A stretch of DNA of 64,000 nucleotides, from NCBI GenBank assembly GCA_937862815.1, contig CALMED010000047.1:1-64000 (forward strand). The letters are read 5' to 3'. Of this stretch, positions 52,335 through 59,716 are shown piece by piece (the stretch's first letter is position 1; every line of letters begins with the position of its first letter). The notes below the pieces were generated by a model. It worked only from the letters and a program-made list of their open reading frames with translations. It was not told the origin of the DNA and made no database searches. Source of the stretch: an uncultured Chitinophagaceae bacterium (GTDB lineage Bacteria; Bacteroidota; Bacteroidia; Chitinophagales; Chitinophagaceae). A program made the position numbers and the translations under genes.

Positions 52335-53396
52335 CTAGGATGCCGGTGACGTCGGGACCGCTTCCTGGCGCTGCAGCGCCTTGCGAACCGCCGGCGCCAC
52401 TTTGGTGCCGAAAATTTCAATGGATTTCATGAGCGCGGCGTGGGGTGGGCCGCCCACGTCCATGTGCGCCGCAAAGCGGGTGAGTCCCAGCTGCTCCTGC
52501 AGCAGCAGGATGCGGTCCACGGCTTCATTCGCATCGCCAATCACCAGGGCGCCCTGGCGGCTGCGGCCGAAGTCGAACTGCCGGCGCTGGTAGGGCGGCC
52601 AGCCGCGGGTGCTGCCCACGCGGTCCATCTGGGCGGCATAGTGCAGGTAGTAGTCGTTGGCCACCTGGTTGCTGTCGTCCCCAAAGAAGCAATGCATGTG
52701 CACGCCGGTCTGCATCCGGCTTTCATCGTGTCCCAGCTGCCGGTAAGCCTTGCGGTAATAGTCGAACATCGGCTGAAACTGCACCGGCGCCCCGCCAATG
52801 ATGGCAAAGATGACGGGCAGTCCCAGCCGGGCGGCCCGCAGCACCGATTCGGGCGTTCCGCCCACGGCCACCCAGATGGGCAGCCCCTCTGCCTGCGCCG
52901 CCCGGGGCAGGACCTGCTGGTTCTGCAGGGCGGGACGCATCGTTCCCTTCCAGGTGATGCGCTCTTCGCGGTTCACCCGCACCAGGAGGTCGAGTTTTTC
53001 TTCGAACAGGACCTCGTAGTCGTTGAGGTTATAGCCGTAGAGCGGAAAGGATTCGATGAAACTGCCGCGGCCGGCGGTGATTTCGGCGCGGCCGTTGCTG
53101 AGGTGGTCAATGGTGGCATACTGCTGGTACACCCGCACCGGGTCGGTGGAGCTGAGCACGGTAACAGCGCTGCCCAGCCTGATGCGGCGGGTGATGGGTG
53201 CCGCGGCGGCGAGGATGATCTCGGGGGTGGACACGGCATAGTCGGGCCGGTGGTGCTCGCCGATGCCGAAGAAATCGAGCCCCAGCTCATCCATCAACTT
53301 AATTTCTTCCAGCAGCTCCCGCAGGCGGGGGCCGGTGGGTTGCACCACGCCGTTCACATAGTGGTTGTCGCCAAACATGCTGATGCCGAGTTCCAT
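52335..53396 (-). CDS. LLM-class flavin-dependent oxidoreductase
   Basis: 353 residues from the Met at 53396 (MELGISMFGDN), the usual family start; the ORF has 8 more upstream codons. Luciferase-like TIM-barrel signatures: DELGLDFFGIGEHHRPDYAVSTP, RIRLGSAVTVLSSTDPVRVYQQYATIDHLSNGRAEITAGRGSF, LPIWVAVGGTPESVLRAARLGLPVI (only short parts diagnostic on their own). Such enzymes use reduced FMN and O2 to oxidise small organic substrates; the substrate here is not predictable. Single gene. The region 53421-53533 upstream carries short repeats. Confidence 0.92.
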   Translation of the reverse strand: MELGISMFGDNHYVNGVVQPTGPRLRELLEEIKLMDELGLDFFGIGEHHRPDYAVSTPEIILAAAAPITRRIRLGSAVTVLSSTDPVRVYQQYATIDHLSNGRAEITAGRGSFIESFPLYGYNLNDYEVLFEEKLDLLVRVNREERITWKGTMRPALQNQQVLPRAAQAEGLPIWVAVGGTPESVLRAARLGLPVIFAIIGGAPVQFQPMFDYYRKAYRQLGHDESRMQTGVHMHCFFGDDSNQVANDYYLHYAAQMDRVGSTRGWPPYQRRQFDFGRSRQGALVIGDANEAVDRILLLQEQLGLTRFAAHMDVGGPPHAALMKSIEIFGTKVAPAVRKALQRQEAVPTSPAS

Positions 53397-53455
53397 GGTT
53401 GTTCTGATTGAGAAGTGCAAAGGTACCGAAACAATGGCGGGTGGTGAAGTGGTCA

Positions 53456-53532
53456 GGCCGCGGGAAGCGTCCCGACCGGGGAGAAGCGTTCAAGCCGCGG
53501 GAAGCGTCCCAATCGGGAGCGTCCCGACCGGG
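53456..53532. repeat. Imperfect direct repeats of a GC-rich 25-bp unit
   Basis: A unit like GCCGCGGGAAGCGTCCCGAC occurs at 53456-53480, again at 53493-53518 with two changes, and a shortened form (GCGTCCCGACCGGG) at 53519-53532. The units contain GGGA/TCCC palindromic cores. They lie between mqnC and the LLM gene. Confidence 0.6.
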
Positions 53533-53533
53533 C

Positions 53534-54676
53534 TCAATAATTCACCACCTGTTCCTCGATCGTCTGCGGCAGTTCCCGCCATTCGTACTGCTGGTTGCGC
53601 AGCTGCGGCTCGAAGCCGGCTTCGCGGATGGCTTCCTGGATGGATTTGTAAGTGAAGCGGTGCGGGGCCCCGGCGGCACTCACCACGTTTTCTTCCAGCA
53701 TGATGCTGCCGAAGTCGTTGGCACCGGCGTGCAGGGCCAGCTGGGCGGTTTGCCTGCCCACGGTGAGCCAGCTTGCCTGAATGTTTTTGATGTTGGGCAG
53801 CATGATGCGGCTGAGCGCGATCATGCGGATGTATTCTTCGGCCGTGGTAAGGTTGTGCACCCCGCGGATGCGGGTGAGGAGGGTGTCCACGTCCTGGAAG
53901 GTCCACGGAATAAAGGCAAGAAAACCCTTGGCATCGTCCGGCTTGCGGCTCTGCACCTCGCGGATCTTCTCCAGGTGCTCAAAGCGCTCGCGGATGGTTT
54001 CCACGTGGCCAAACATCATAGTGGCGCTGGTGGTGATGTGGAGGTTGTGGGCTTCGTGCATGATGTCGAGCCACTCCTGCGCCCCGCATTTACCCTTGCT
54101 GATGAGGCGGCGCACCCGGTCAATGAGAATTTCGGCCCCGGCACCCGGCAACGAATCCATGCCCGCCTCCTGCAACGCCTGCAGCACCTGGCGGTGGGTG
54201 TAGCGCTCACCGTTGGGACCGCGGGATATCTTGGTGATATGCGCCACTTCGGGGGGGCCAAGGGTGTGCAGTTTGATGGCGGGGTACAACTGCTTCAGCT
54301 GTTTGAACAGGGTGGTGTAGAAGTCGAGCCCCAGTTCCGGGTGATGCCCACCCTGCAGCAGCAGCTGGTCGCCGCCCCAGCGGATGGTTTCTTCGATCTT
54401 AACTTTATACGTCTCGATGTCGGTGATATACGACTCGGGGTGGCCCGGCACGCGGAAGAAGTTGCAGAACTTGCAGTTGGCCACGCACACGTTGGTGGTG
54501 TTGACGTTGCGGTCGATCTGCCAGGTGACCTTGCCGTGCGGCACCTGCAGCTTGCGCAGCTCATCGGCCACATACATCAGCTCGGTAAGGGGCGCGTATT
54601 CGTAGAGGTACATGCCTTCCTCCACCGTGAGAAATTCGAAACGCAGGGCCTTCTGGTACAATTCGTTCAGGTTCAT
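53534..54676 (-). CDS. mqnC: Cyclic dehypoxanthinyl futalosine synthase (menaquinone biosynthesis)
   Basis: 380 residues from the Met at 54676 (MNLNELYQKALRF); the ORF extends 53 codons upstream without family character. Radical SAM motif CVANCKFC (Cys64, Cys68, Cys71) binds the 4Fe-4S cluster. Family-typical segments: VNTTNVCVANCKFCNFFR, GGDQLLLQGGHHPELGLDFY, LPGAGAEILIDRVR and FIPWTFQDVDT. MqnC converts dehypoxanthine futalosine to its cyclic form in the futalosine route to menaquinone, so this organism probably makes menaquinone that way. No other mqn genes are in the window. Confidence 0.95.
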   Translation of the reverse strand: MNLNELYQKALRFEFLTVEEGMYLYEYAPLTELMYVADELRKLQVPHGKVTWQIDRNVNTTNVCVANCKFCNFFRVPGHPESYITDIETYKVKIEETIRWGGDQLLLQGGHHPELGLDFYTTLFKQLKQLYPAIKLHTLGPPEVAHITKISRGPNGERYTHRQVLQALQEAGMDSLPGAGAEILIDRVRRLISKGKCGAQEWLDIMHEAHNLHITTSATMMFGHVETIRERFEHLEKIREVQSRKPDDAKGFLAFIPWTFQDVDTLLTRIRGVHNLTTAEEYIRMIALSRIMLPNIKNIQASWLTVGRQTAQLALHAGANDFGSIMLEENVVSAAGAPHRFTYKSIQEAIREAGFEPQLRNQQYEWRELPQTIEEQVVNY

Positions 54677-54844
54677 GGGACTCGTTTTATCCGGCATACG
54701 GGCACACCAACAGCGGCGGCCGCGGAATTGTTGGCGGCCCGTCATTTCCGGGATGTTCAAAGGTACAGCCGCAACCATTACCGGCCGTAAAGCGTTAATC
54801 AATAAATACTTGCCGGTTCGGCGGGAATTCGTCAATATTGAAGC

Positions 54845-56032
54845 ATGAAGCGATGGTTGTTATTGGGGTTGACACTGGTGCTGGCGACCGCATCGGCACG
54901 GGCGCAGGAGGAATACCCCGTGGCAAGGCTGCTCACCCGGTTTAAGTTTGAGCAGCTCAACGGGGGCATCGTAATCATCAAAGCCACCCTCAACGACCTC
55001 AAAGACACCCTCAACTTTATCCTCGACACAGGCAGCGGGGGCATCTCGCTCGACACCCTCACGGCCGCCTACTACAAGCTGCCCCTCACGCCCAGCGAGC
55101 GCACGGTGCGGGGCATCGGCGGGGTGAAATCGCTGCACTTCTACAACGGCGGCATCCTGCACCTGCCGGGGCTGACCGTGGAGCGGCTCGACTTCCACAT
55201 CAACGACTACGAAATCCTTTCCGAAGTGTACGGCATCCGGGTGGACGGCATCATCGGCTATTCCTTCTTCCGGCGCTACGTGGTGTCGCTCAACTACGAC
55301 ACGCAGGAGATGGCGGTGTACGCCCCGGGCAGCTACGCCTACCCCCGCAACGGCTTCCTGCTCAAACCCACGTTTGCCAACATCCCGGTCACCCGCCACG
55401 AGATCGGCGACCTGAAAGACTATTTTTCCAATTTCTACTTCGACACCGGGGCCGGCCTTTGCGTGATGTTCAGCCGCAAGTTCATCGACGACAGCGTTTT
55501 CCTCAACCCCCGCCGCAAGATCGTTACCACCCAGGTGGAGGGCATTGCGGGCAAGATCACCATGAAACTGTCGGTGATGAAGCGCATAAAGATCGGCAAC
55601 CACAGCTTCCGTAAAGTGCCCATCCATATTTACGACGACTCGGTAAACGTGTTTAACTACCCCTACCTGGTGGGTCTGCTGGGGAGCGACCTGCTGCGCC
55701 GGTTCAACCTGGTGATCAACTACCCCGAGCAGTCCATCCACCTCACGCCCAACACGCACATCCGGGAGCGGTTCGACTATTCCTACACCGGGATGAACCT
55801 GTATTTTATTGAAGGCAAGGTGATGGTGACCGAAGTGCACCAGGGCTCACCGGCCGAGCAAGCCGGTCTGCAGCCGGGCGATATCATCTTTGGCATCAAC
55901 AATAATTTTTCCAACAACATCCAGCAATACAAAAACCTGCTGCAGCAGGAAGGTCAGAAGTTGCGCATCATCCTCTTCCGCAACAACGCACCCATGCTGG
56001 TGGAGCTGAAAGTGGGAACCATCCTGCGCTGA
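54845..56032 (+). CDS. Secreted retropepsin-like aspartyl protease with PDZ domain
   Basis: 395 residues with a signal peptide (LLLGLTLVLATASARAQ). Two aspartyl-protease motifs: FILDTGSGGISL (about 59) and FDTGAGLCVMF (about 200), i.e. both lobes of a single-chain retropepsin-like fold. A PDZ domain at the C-terminus (VHQGSPAEQAGLQPGDIIFGIN) probably selects substrate termini. Acts in the periplasm or at the surface; substrates unknown. Ends 84 nt before the M16 pair. Confidence 0.92.
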   Translation: MKRWLLLGLTLVLATASARAQEEYPVARLLTRFKFEQLNGGIVIIKATLNDLKDTLNFILDTGSGGISLDTLTAAYYKLPLTPSERTVRGIGGVKSLHFYNGGILHLPGLTVERLDFHINDYEILSEVYGIRVDGIIGYSFFRRYVVSLNYDTQEMAVYAPGSYAYPRNGFLLKPTFANIPVTRHEIGDLKDYFSNFYFDTGAGLCVMFSRKFIDDSVFLNPRRKIVTTQVEGIAGKITMKLSVMKRIKIGNHSFRKVPIHIYDDSVNVFNYPYLVGLLGSDLLRRFNLVINYPEQSIHLTPNTHIRERFDYSYTGMNLYFIEGKVMVTEVHQGSPAEQAGLQPGDIIFGINNNFSNNIQQYKNLLQQEGQKLRIILFRNNAPMLVELKVGTILR

Positions 56033-56116
56033 AAACAGCCCTTGGTTTCTTTTCCTGTCATGTGCCGCCTTTTCCCGAATTTTGCACGCTGCCGGCGAAC
56101 CGGCATCCTATCGGTT

Positions 56117-57355
56117 ATGATCCACTTTGAACGGTTTACATTGGCAAACGGGCTGAAAGTCCTGGTACACGAAGATCCCTCCACCCCCATGGCTGTTGTG
56201 AACGTGCTGTACGACGTGGGTGCACGCGACGAAGACCCGCACCGCACCGGCTTCGCCCACCTGTTTGAACACCTCATGTTCGGCGGATCGGTACACATTG
56301 ACGATTACGACGAGCCCCTGCAACGGGCCGGCGGCGAAAACAACGCCTACACCACCAACGACCTCACCAACTATTACTGCCAGCTGCCCGCCGAAAACCT
56401 GGAGACAGCCTTCTGGCTGGAGAGCGACCGCATGCTCAGCCTGGCCTTCAGTGAAAAAAGCCTGGATGTGCAGCGCAAGGTGGTGAGCGAGGAGTTCAAA
56501 GAGCACTACCTCAACAAACCCTACGGCGATGCCTGGCACCAGATGCGGGAGCTGGCCTACAAAGTGCACCCCTACCAATGGATGACCATCGGCCGGGAGC
56601 TGAAGCACATCGAAGAGGCGCAGCTGGCCGACGTGAAAGCCTTTTTCTTCAAGCATTACACCCCGGCCAATGCCATCCTGGTGGTGGCCGGCAACGTAAA
56701 GACCGAACCGGTACGCAGGCTGGCGGAAAAATGGTTCGGGGGTATTCCCTCCGGAAACCGCTACGAGCGCCACCTGCCCCAGGAACCACGGCAGCAGGAA
56801 GCACGCCGGCAGGAACTGCGGGCCGATGTACCGCTCGACGCCTTTTACAAAACCTGGCACATGGCCGGCCGCCTGGAGCGGGGTTACTACCTGGCCGACC
56901 TCATCACCGACATCCTCGGCGGGGGGGCCTCCTCGCGCCTCTACCAGAAACTGGTGAAGGAACAGCAGCTGTTCAGCAACATCGACTGCTTCCATTTCGG
57001 GAGCCTCGACGCGGGGTTGCTCAGCATTGAAGGCAAGCTGGTGAAAGGCATTACCCCGGAAGCGGCCGAAGCGGCGGTGGAAGCGGAGATCCGGCAGCTG
57101 ACACAGGAGCGGGTGAGCGACAAGGAACTCCAGAAAGTGATTCACAAAACCGAAAGCACCATCCTGTTCGAAGACATGGGCGTGATGAGCCGCGCCAACA
57201 GCCTGGCTTTTTACGAACTGCTGGGCGACGCAGCACTGATGAATACGGAACTGCAGCAATACGAGTCCGTTACCACCACAGAGCTCCTCGACGAGTGCCA
57301 GCGGATCTTTGCACCTGCCAACAGCAACACCCTGTATTACCTCAGCAATAACTGA
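56117..57355 (+). CDS. M16 metallopeptidase, active subunit
   Basis: 412 residues from the ATG at 56117 (MIHFERFTLANGLKV), the usual M16B start; the ORF extends 25 codons upstream. The inverted zinc motif is HLFEH at 48-52 (GFAHLFEHLMFGGS), followed by EEFKEHYLNKPYG. No signal peptide, hence cytoplasmic unless exported otherwise. A -7-like GAATTTTG at 56077 may give it its own promoter. The next gene encodes a partner without the zinc motif, matching the active/inactive heterodimer of bacterial M16B peptidases. Confidence 0.93.
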   Translation: MIHFERFTLANGLKVLVHEDPSTPMAVVNVLYDVGARDEDPHRTGFAHLFEHLMFGGSVHIDDYDEPLQRAGGENNAYTTNDLTNYYCQLPAENLETAFWLESDRMLSLAFSEKSLDVQRKVVSEEFKEHYLNKPYGDAWHQMRELAYKVHPYQWMTIGRELKHIEEAQLADVKAFFFKHYTPANAILVVAGNVKTEPVRRLAEKWFGGIPSGNRYERHLPQEPRQQEARRQELRADVPLDAFYKTWHMAGRLERGYYLADLITDILGGGASSRLYQKLVKEQQLFSNIDCFHFGSLDAGLLSIEGKLVKGITPEAAEAAVEAEIRQLTQERVSDKELQKVIHKTESTILFEDMGVMSRANSLAFYELLGDAALMNTELQQYESVTTTELLDECQRIFAPANSNTLYYLSNN

Positions 57356-57374
57356 TTTCACCCCAATTTTTTCC

Positions 57375-58673
57375 ATGCAAACGACCACCGCGGAACTCAA
57401 CCGCTCTCTTGCTCCTGAGATCAAAGACGCCACCGAATTTGACCTGCACCTGAAAGGCTGCGACCGTTACACGCTCGACAACGGCGTGGAGGTGGTGGCC
57501 ATCAACGCCGGCACCCAGGAAGTAATGAGCCTCGAGTGGGTGTTCTATGCCGGCAACTGGTACGAGGAGCAGAACCTGGTGGCCGCCACCACCAACTTTC
57601 TGCTGAAGAACGGCACCTCCACCAAATCGGCCTTCGACATCAACGAACACTTCGAATACTACGGCGCCTTTCTCAACCGCAGCTGCTACAACGAAACCGC
57701 CACCATGAGCCTGCATACGCCCGTGCGGCACCTGCAGGCCCTGCTGCCGGTGGTGAGTGAGCTGCTCACCGACGCCGTGTTCCCCGCTTCCGAACTGCAG
57801 ATCTACCGGCAGAACGCGAAGCAGCGCCTGGCGGTTAACCTGAAGAAATGCGACTTTGTGGCCAGCCGCCTGATTGACGCCTACGTGTTTGGCGAACACC
57901 ATCCCTACGGCACGTTCAGCCGCTTTGAAGACTACGACGCCCTGCAGGAAGAGCAACTGCGGGCCTACTACGACCGTTTTTACCGCAACGGGCGCTGCAT
58001 CATCTTTGCCGCGGGCCTCTTGCCGCAGGACCTGCCCCAGCTGCTGAACCAGGCCTTTGGGCAACTGCCCCTCAACCGCCTTCCCCTGCCCACCGTGGAA
58101 CACCCCTTCACGCCGGCAACGGAAAAAAAATACCGCCTCGAAAACGACCCCAACGGGGTGCAGGGCGCCATCCGGATGGCCCGGCCCTTCCCCACGCGTC
58201 ACCACCCCGACTTTACGAAGGTGCAGGTGCTCAACGCCCTGTTTGGCGGGTTCTTCGGGTCGAGACTGATGAGCAATATCCGCGAAGACAAAGGCTATAC
58301 CTACGGCATCCACAGCTACATCCAGAACCACCTGCACGACTCGGCCTGGATGATCAGCACCGAAGCCGGCCGCGATGTATGCGAAGCCACCATCCAGGAA
58401 GTGTATTACGAAATGGAGCATCTCCGCGATGAACCCGTGGACGCGGAAGAGCTGCAACTGGTGCGCAACTACCTCATCGGAAGCATCCTGGGCGACCTCG
58501 ACGGTCCCTTCCAGGTGATCGCCCGCTGGAAAAACATCCTGCTCAACGGGCTCGACGTTTCCTATTTCCACCGCTCGGTGCACGACATCAAAAACACCTC
58601 CGCCGAAGAGTTGCAGGCACTGGCAAACAAGTACCTGCAGCCCGATGCGTTTTATGAGTTGGTGGTGGTGTAA
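57375..58673 (+). CDS. M16 peptidase-like protein, catalytically inactive partner
   Basis: 432 residues from the ATG at 57375, 19 nt after the active subunit. The fold is M16 (TLDNGVEVVAINAG, HHPYGTFSRF, GGFFGSRLMSNIREDKGYTYG), but the HxxEH position reads WYEEQNLVAATTNFL, with no zinc ligands. The conserved substrate-binding GYTYG segment is kept. It should pair with the upstream subunit to form the closed peptidase chamber. Confidence 0.92.
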   Translation: MQTTTAELNRSLAPEIKDATEFDLHLKGCDRYTLDNGVEVVAINAGTQEVMSLEWVFYAGNWYEEQNLVAATTNFLLKNGTSTKSAFDINEHFEYYGAFLNRSCYNETATMSLHTPVRHLQALLPVVSELLTDAVFPASELQIYRQNAKQRLAVNLKKCDFVASRLIDAYVFGEHHPYGTFSRFEDYDALQEEQLRAYYDRFYRNGRCIIFAAGLLPQDLPQLLNQAFGQLPLNRLPLPTVEHPFTPATEKKYRLENDPNGVQGAIRMARPFPTRHHPDFTKVQVLNALFGGFFGSRLMSNIREDKGYTYGIHSYIQNHLHDSAWMISTEAGRDVCEATIQEVYYEMEHLRDEPVDAEELQLVRNYLIGSILGDLDGPFQVIARWKNILLNGLDVSYFHRSVHDIKNTSAEELQALANKYLQPDAFYELVVV

Positions 58674-59006
58674 GGAAGTCGGTTTGAAACAAATTTCTTT
58701 GGCGCAGAGAAAGGAGAAGCGGAGGCTTGAGCAGAGGCAATTCAAGGAGTGAATAGGGTTGCGTTCGGTTAGAGAACGTCCACTAAAAATAAGAACCGCC
58801 TCCCCCGGGGTCTCCTGCAAGGGACCCCGGGGTTTTAAGAAAAAGCCCTTCGCGCCGTTGTCTCCTTTGTTCCTTTGTGTGAAACCGCCGCGGGAAACCC
58901 TTAGCTCCGTTGCCTCCCTTGCGGCTTTGCGTGAAAAACCGATCCAACCTCACCCCGTTTCCCTCATTATCCTGAAAGGTGTACCTTGCAGGGAACACTG
59001 TTGTAC
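58674..59006. other. 333-base gene-free stretch with dispersed repeats
   Basis: No gene. It contains the terminator at 58803 and fragments shared with 62350-62576: GGCGCAGAGAAA at 58701, AAGGAGTGAAT at 58744 and GGCTTTGCGTGAAA at 58923. These look like pieces of a dispersed non-coding repeat. Confidence 0.6.
58803..58836 (+). terminator. Hairpin terminator downstream of the M16 pair
   Basis: Perfect 10-bp stem CCCCGGGGTC / GACCCCGGGG with a 10-nt loop, then TTTT, about 130 nt after the stop. Confidence 0.6.
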
Positions 59007-59375
59007 ATGAATTTTGTCATTAAAATACTCATCACCGCCGTCAACGCCTTCGCGTTGGCTTATCTCCTGCCGGGCATTCACATCCGTGATTTTTTAACCG
59101 CTATCATTGTGGCGTTTGTGCTGGCGCTGCTCGATGCGGTGGTGAAACCGGTGCTCATCCTGTTTACGCTGCCGGCCACCATCTTTACGCTGGGACTCTT
59201 CCTCTTTGTGATCAACGCCATCATCATCCTGATGGATGCCTACTTCGTGGGTGGCTTTGAAATTGATCCGCCCAAATTCTGGTACGCCCTGCTCTTCAGC
59301 ATCCTGCTCTCCATCGTGAACTCGGTGGTGCACAAAATGGTGCTCAAGGGCGACCGGAAAAAGACGGATTACTGA
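59007..59375 (+). CDS. YvlD/phage holin family IV-like membrane protein
   Basis: 122 residues from the ATG at 59007 (MNFVIKILITAVNAFALAY). Four transmembrane segments and the family pattern LLPGIHIRDFLTAI, ALLDAVVKPVLILFTLPATI, FLFVINAIIILMDAYFVGGF. This group (PF04020, YvlD) is of unknown function and named holin-like only by annotation; nothing phage-like is nearby. Its 3' end overlaps the convergent next gene by 7 nt. Confidence 0.9.
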   Translation: MNFVIKILITAVNAFALAYLLPGIHIRDFLTAIIVAFVLALLDAVVKPVLILFTLPATIFTLGLFLFVINAIIILMDAYFVGGFEIDPPKFWYALLFSILLSIVNSVVHKMVLKGDRKKTDY

Positions 59376-59698
59376 AGCAGGACCTTCACGCTGTAACGCT
59401 GCACCCGGTTTTCGAGGCTCACCTGGTGCAGGCCGCTTTTGTACTGCTCCAGCGGCAGCGCGAACTGGGTAAGCCGCTCGTCCACCAACGCCCCTTTTAC
59501 CAGGTTGCCCTGCAGGTCAATGACCTTGAGTGCCGACCGGTTCTGGAGCGGGGGAAAGCTGAGAAGGAGCGTACGGCCTGTCTGCCGTACTTTGAGGGGG
59601 CTGTTTTGCGGGGGCGGGGTGGCGCTGCTCAAGGCAAAGAGGAATAAACAGGCCAGCACGCCCGACTTTATAATCGAAATACGGTTTGTTTGGTTCAT
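59369..59698 (-). CDS. Mini-protein: signal peptide plus T9SS type A-like tail
   Basis: 109 residues. Signal peptide (SGVLACLFLFALSSATPPPQ), then about 80 residues that look like a T9SS type A C-terminal domain: LKVIDLQGNLVKGAL, LPLEQYKSGLHQVSLEN, and YSVKVLLQ at the end, with the expected strand spacing. There is almost no cargo between signal and tail. Its job is unknown; it might be a competitor or mimic for the secretion machinery (inference). Divergent from the E1 fusion gene, 18 nt apart. Confidence 0.75.
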   Translation of the reverse strand: MNQTNRISIIKSGVLACLFLFALSSATPPPQNSPLKVRQTGRTLLLSFPPLQNRSALKVIDLQGNLVKGALVDERLTQFALPLEQYKSGLHQVSLENRVQRYSVKVLLQ

Positions 59699-59712
59699 CA
59701 GGGGTAAATTTG
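59685..59712 (+). promoter_or_regulatory. Promoter-like sequence of the E1 fusion gene
   Basis: TTTG (59685-59688), 16 nt, then TAAATTTG (59705-59712), an exact match to TAnnTTTG. It ends 4 nt before the ATG at 59717, so the transcript would have almost no leader. The -33 part lies inside the start of the divergent gene. Confidence 0.45.
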
Positions 59713-59716
59713 GATA

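Noticed and set aside
59007-59375. Prophage holin
   Set aside because: The family name is historical; no lysin, tail or integrase genes are nearby.
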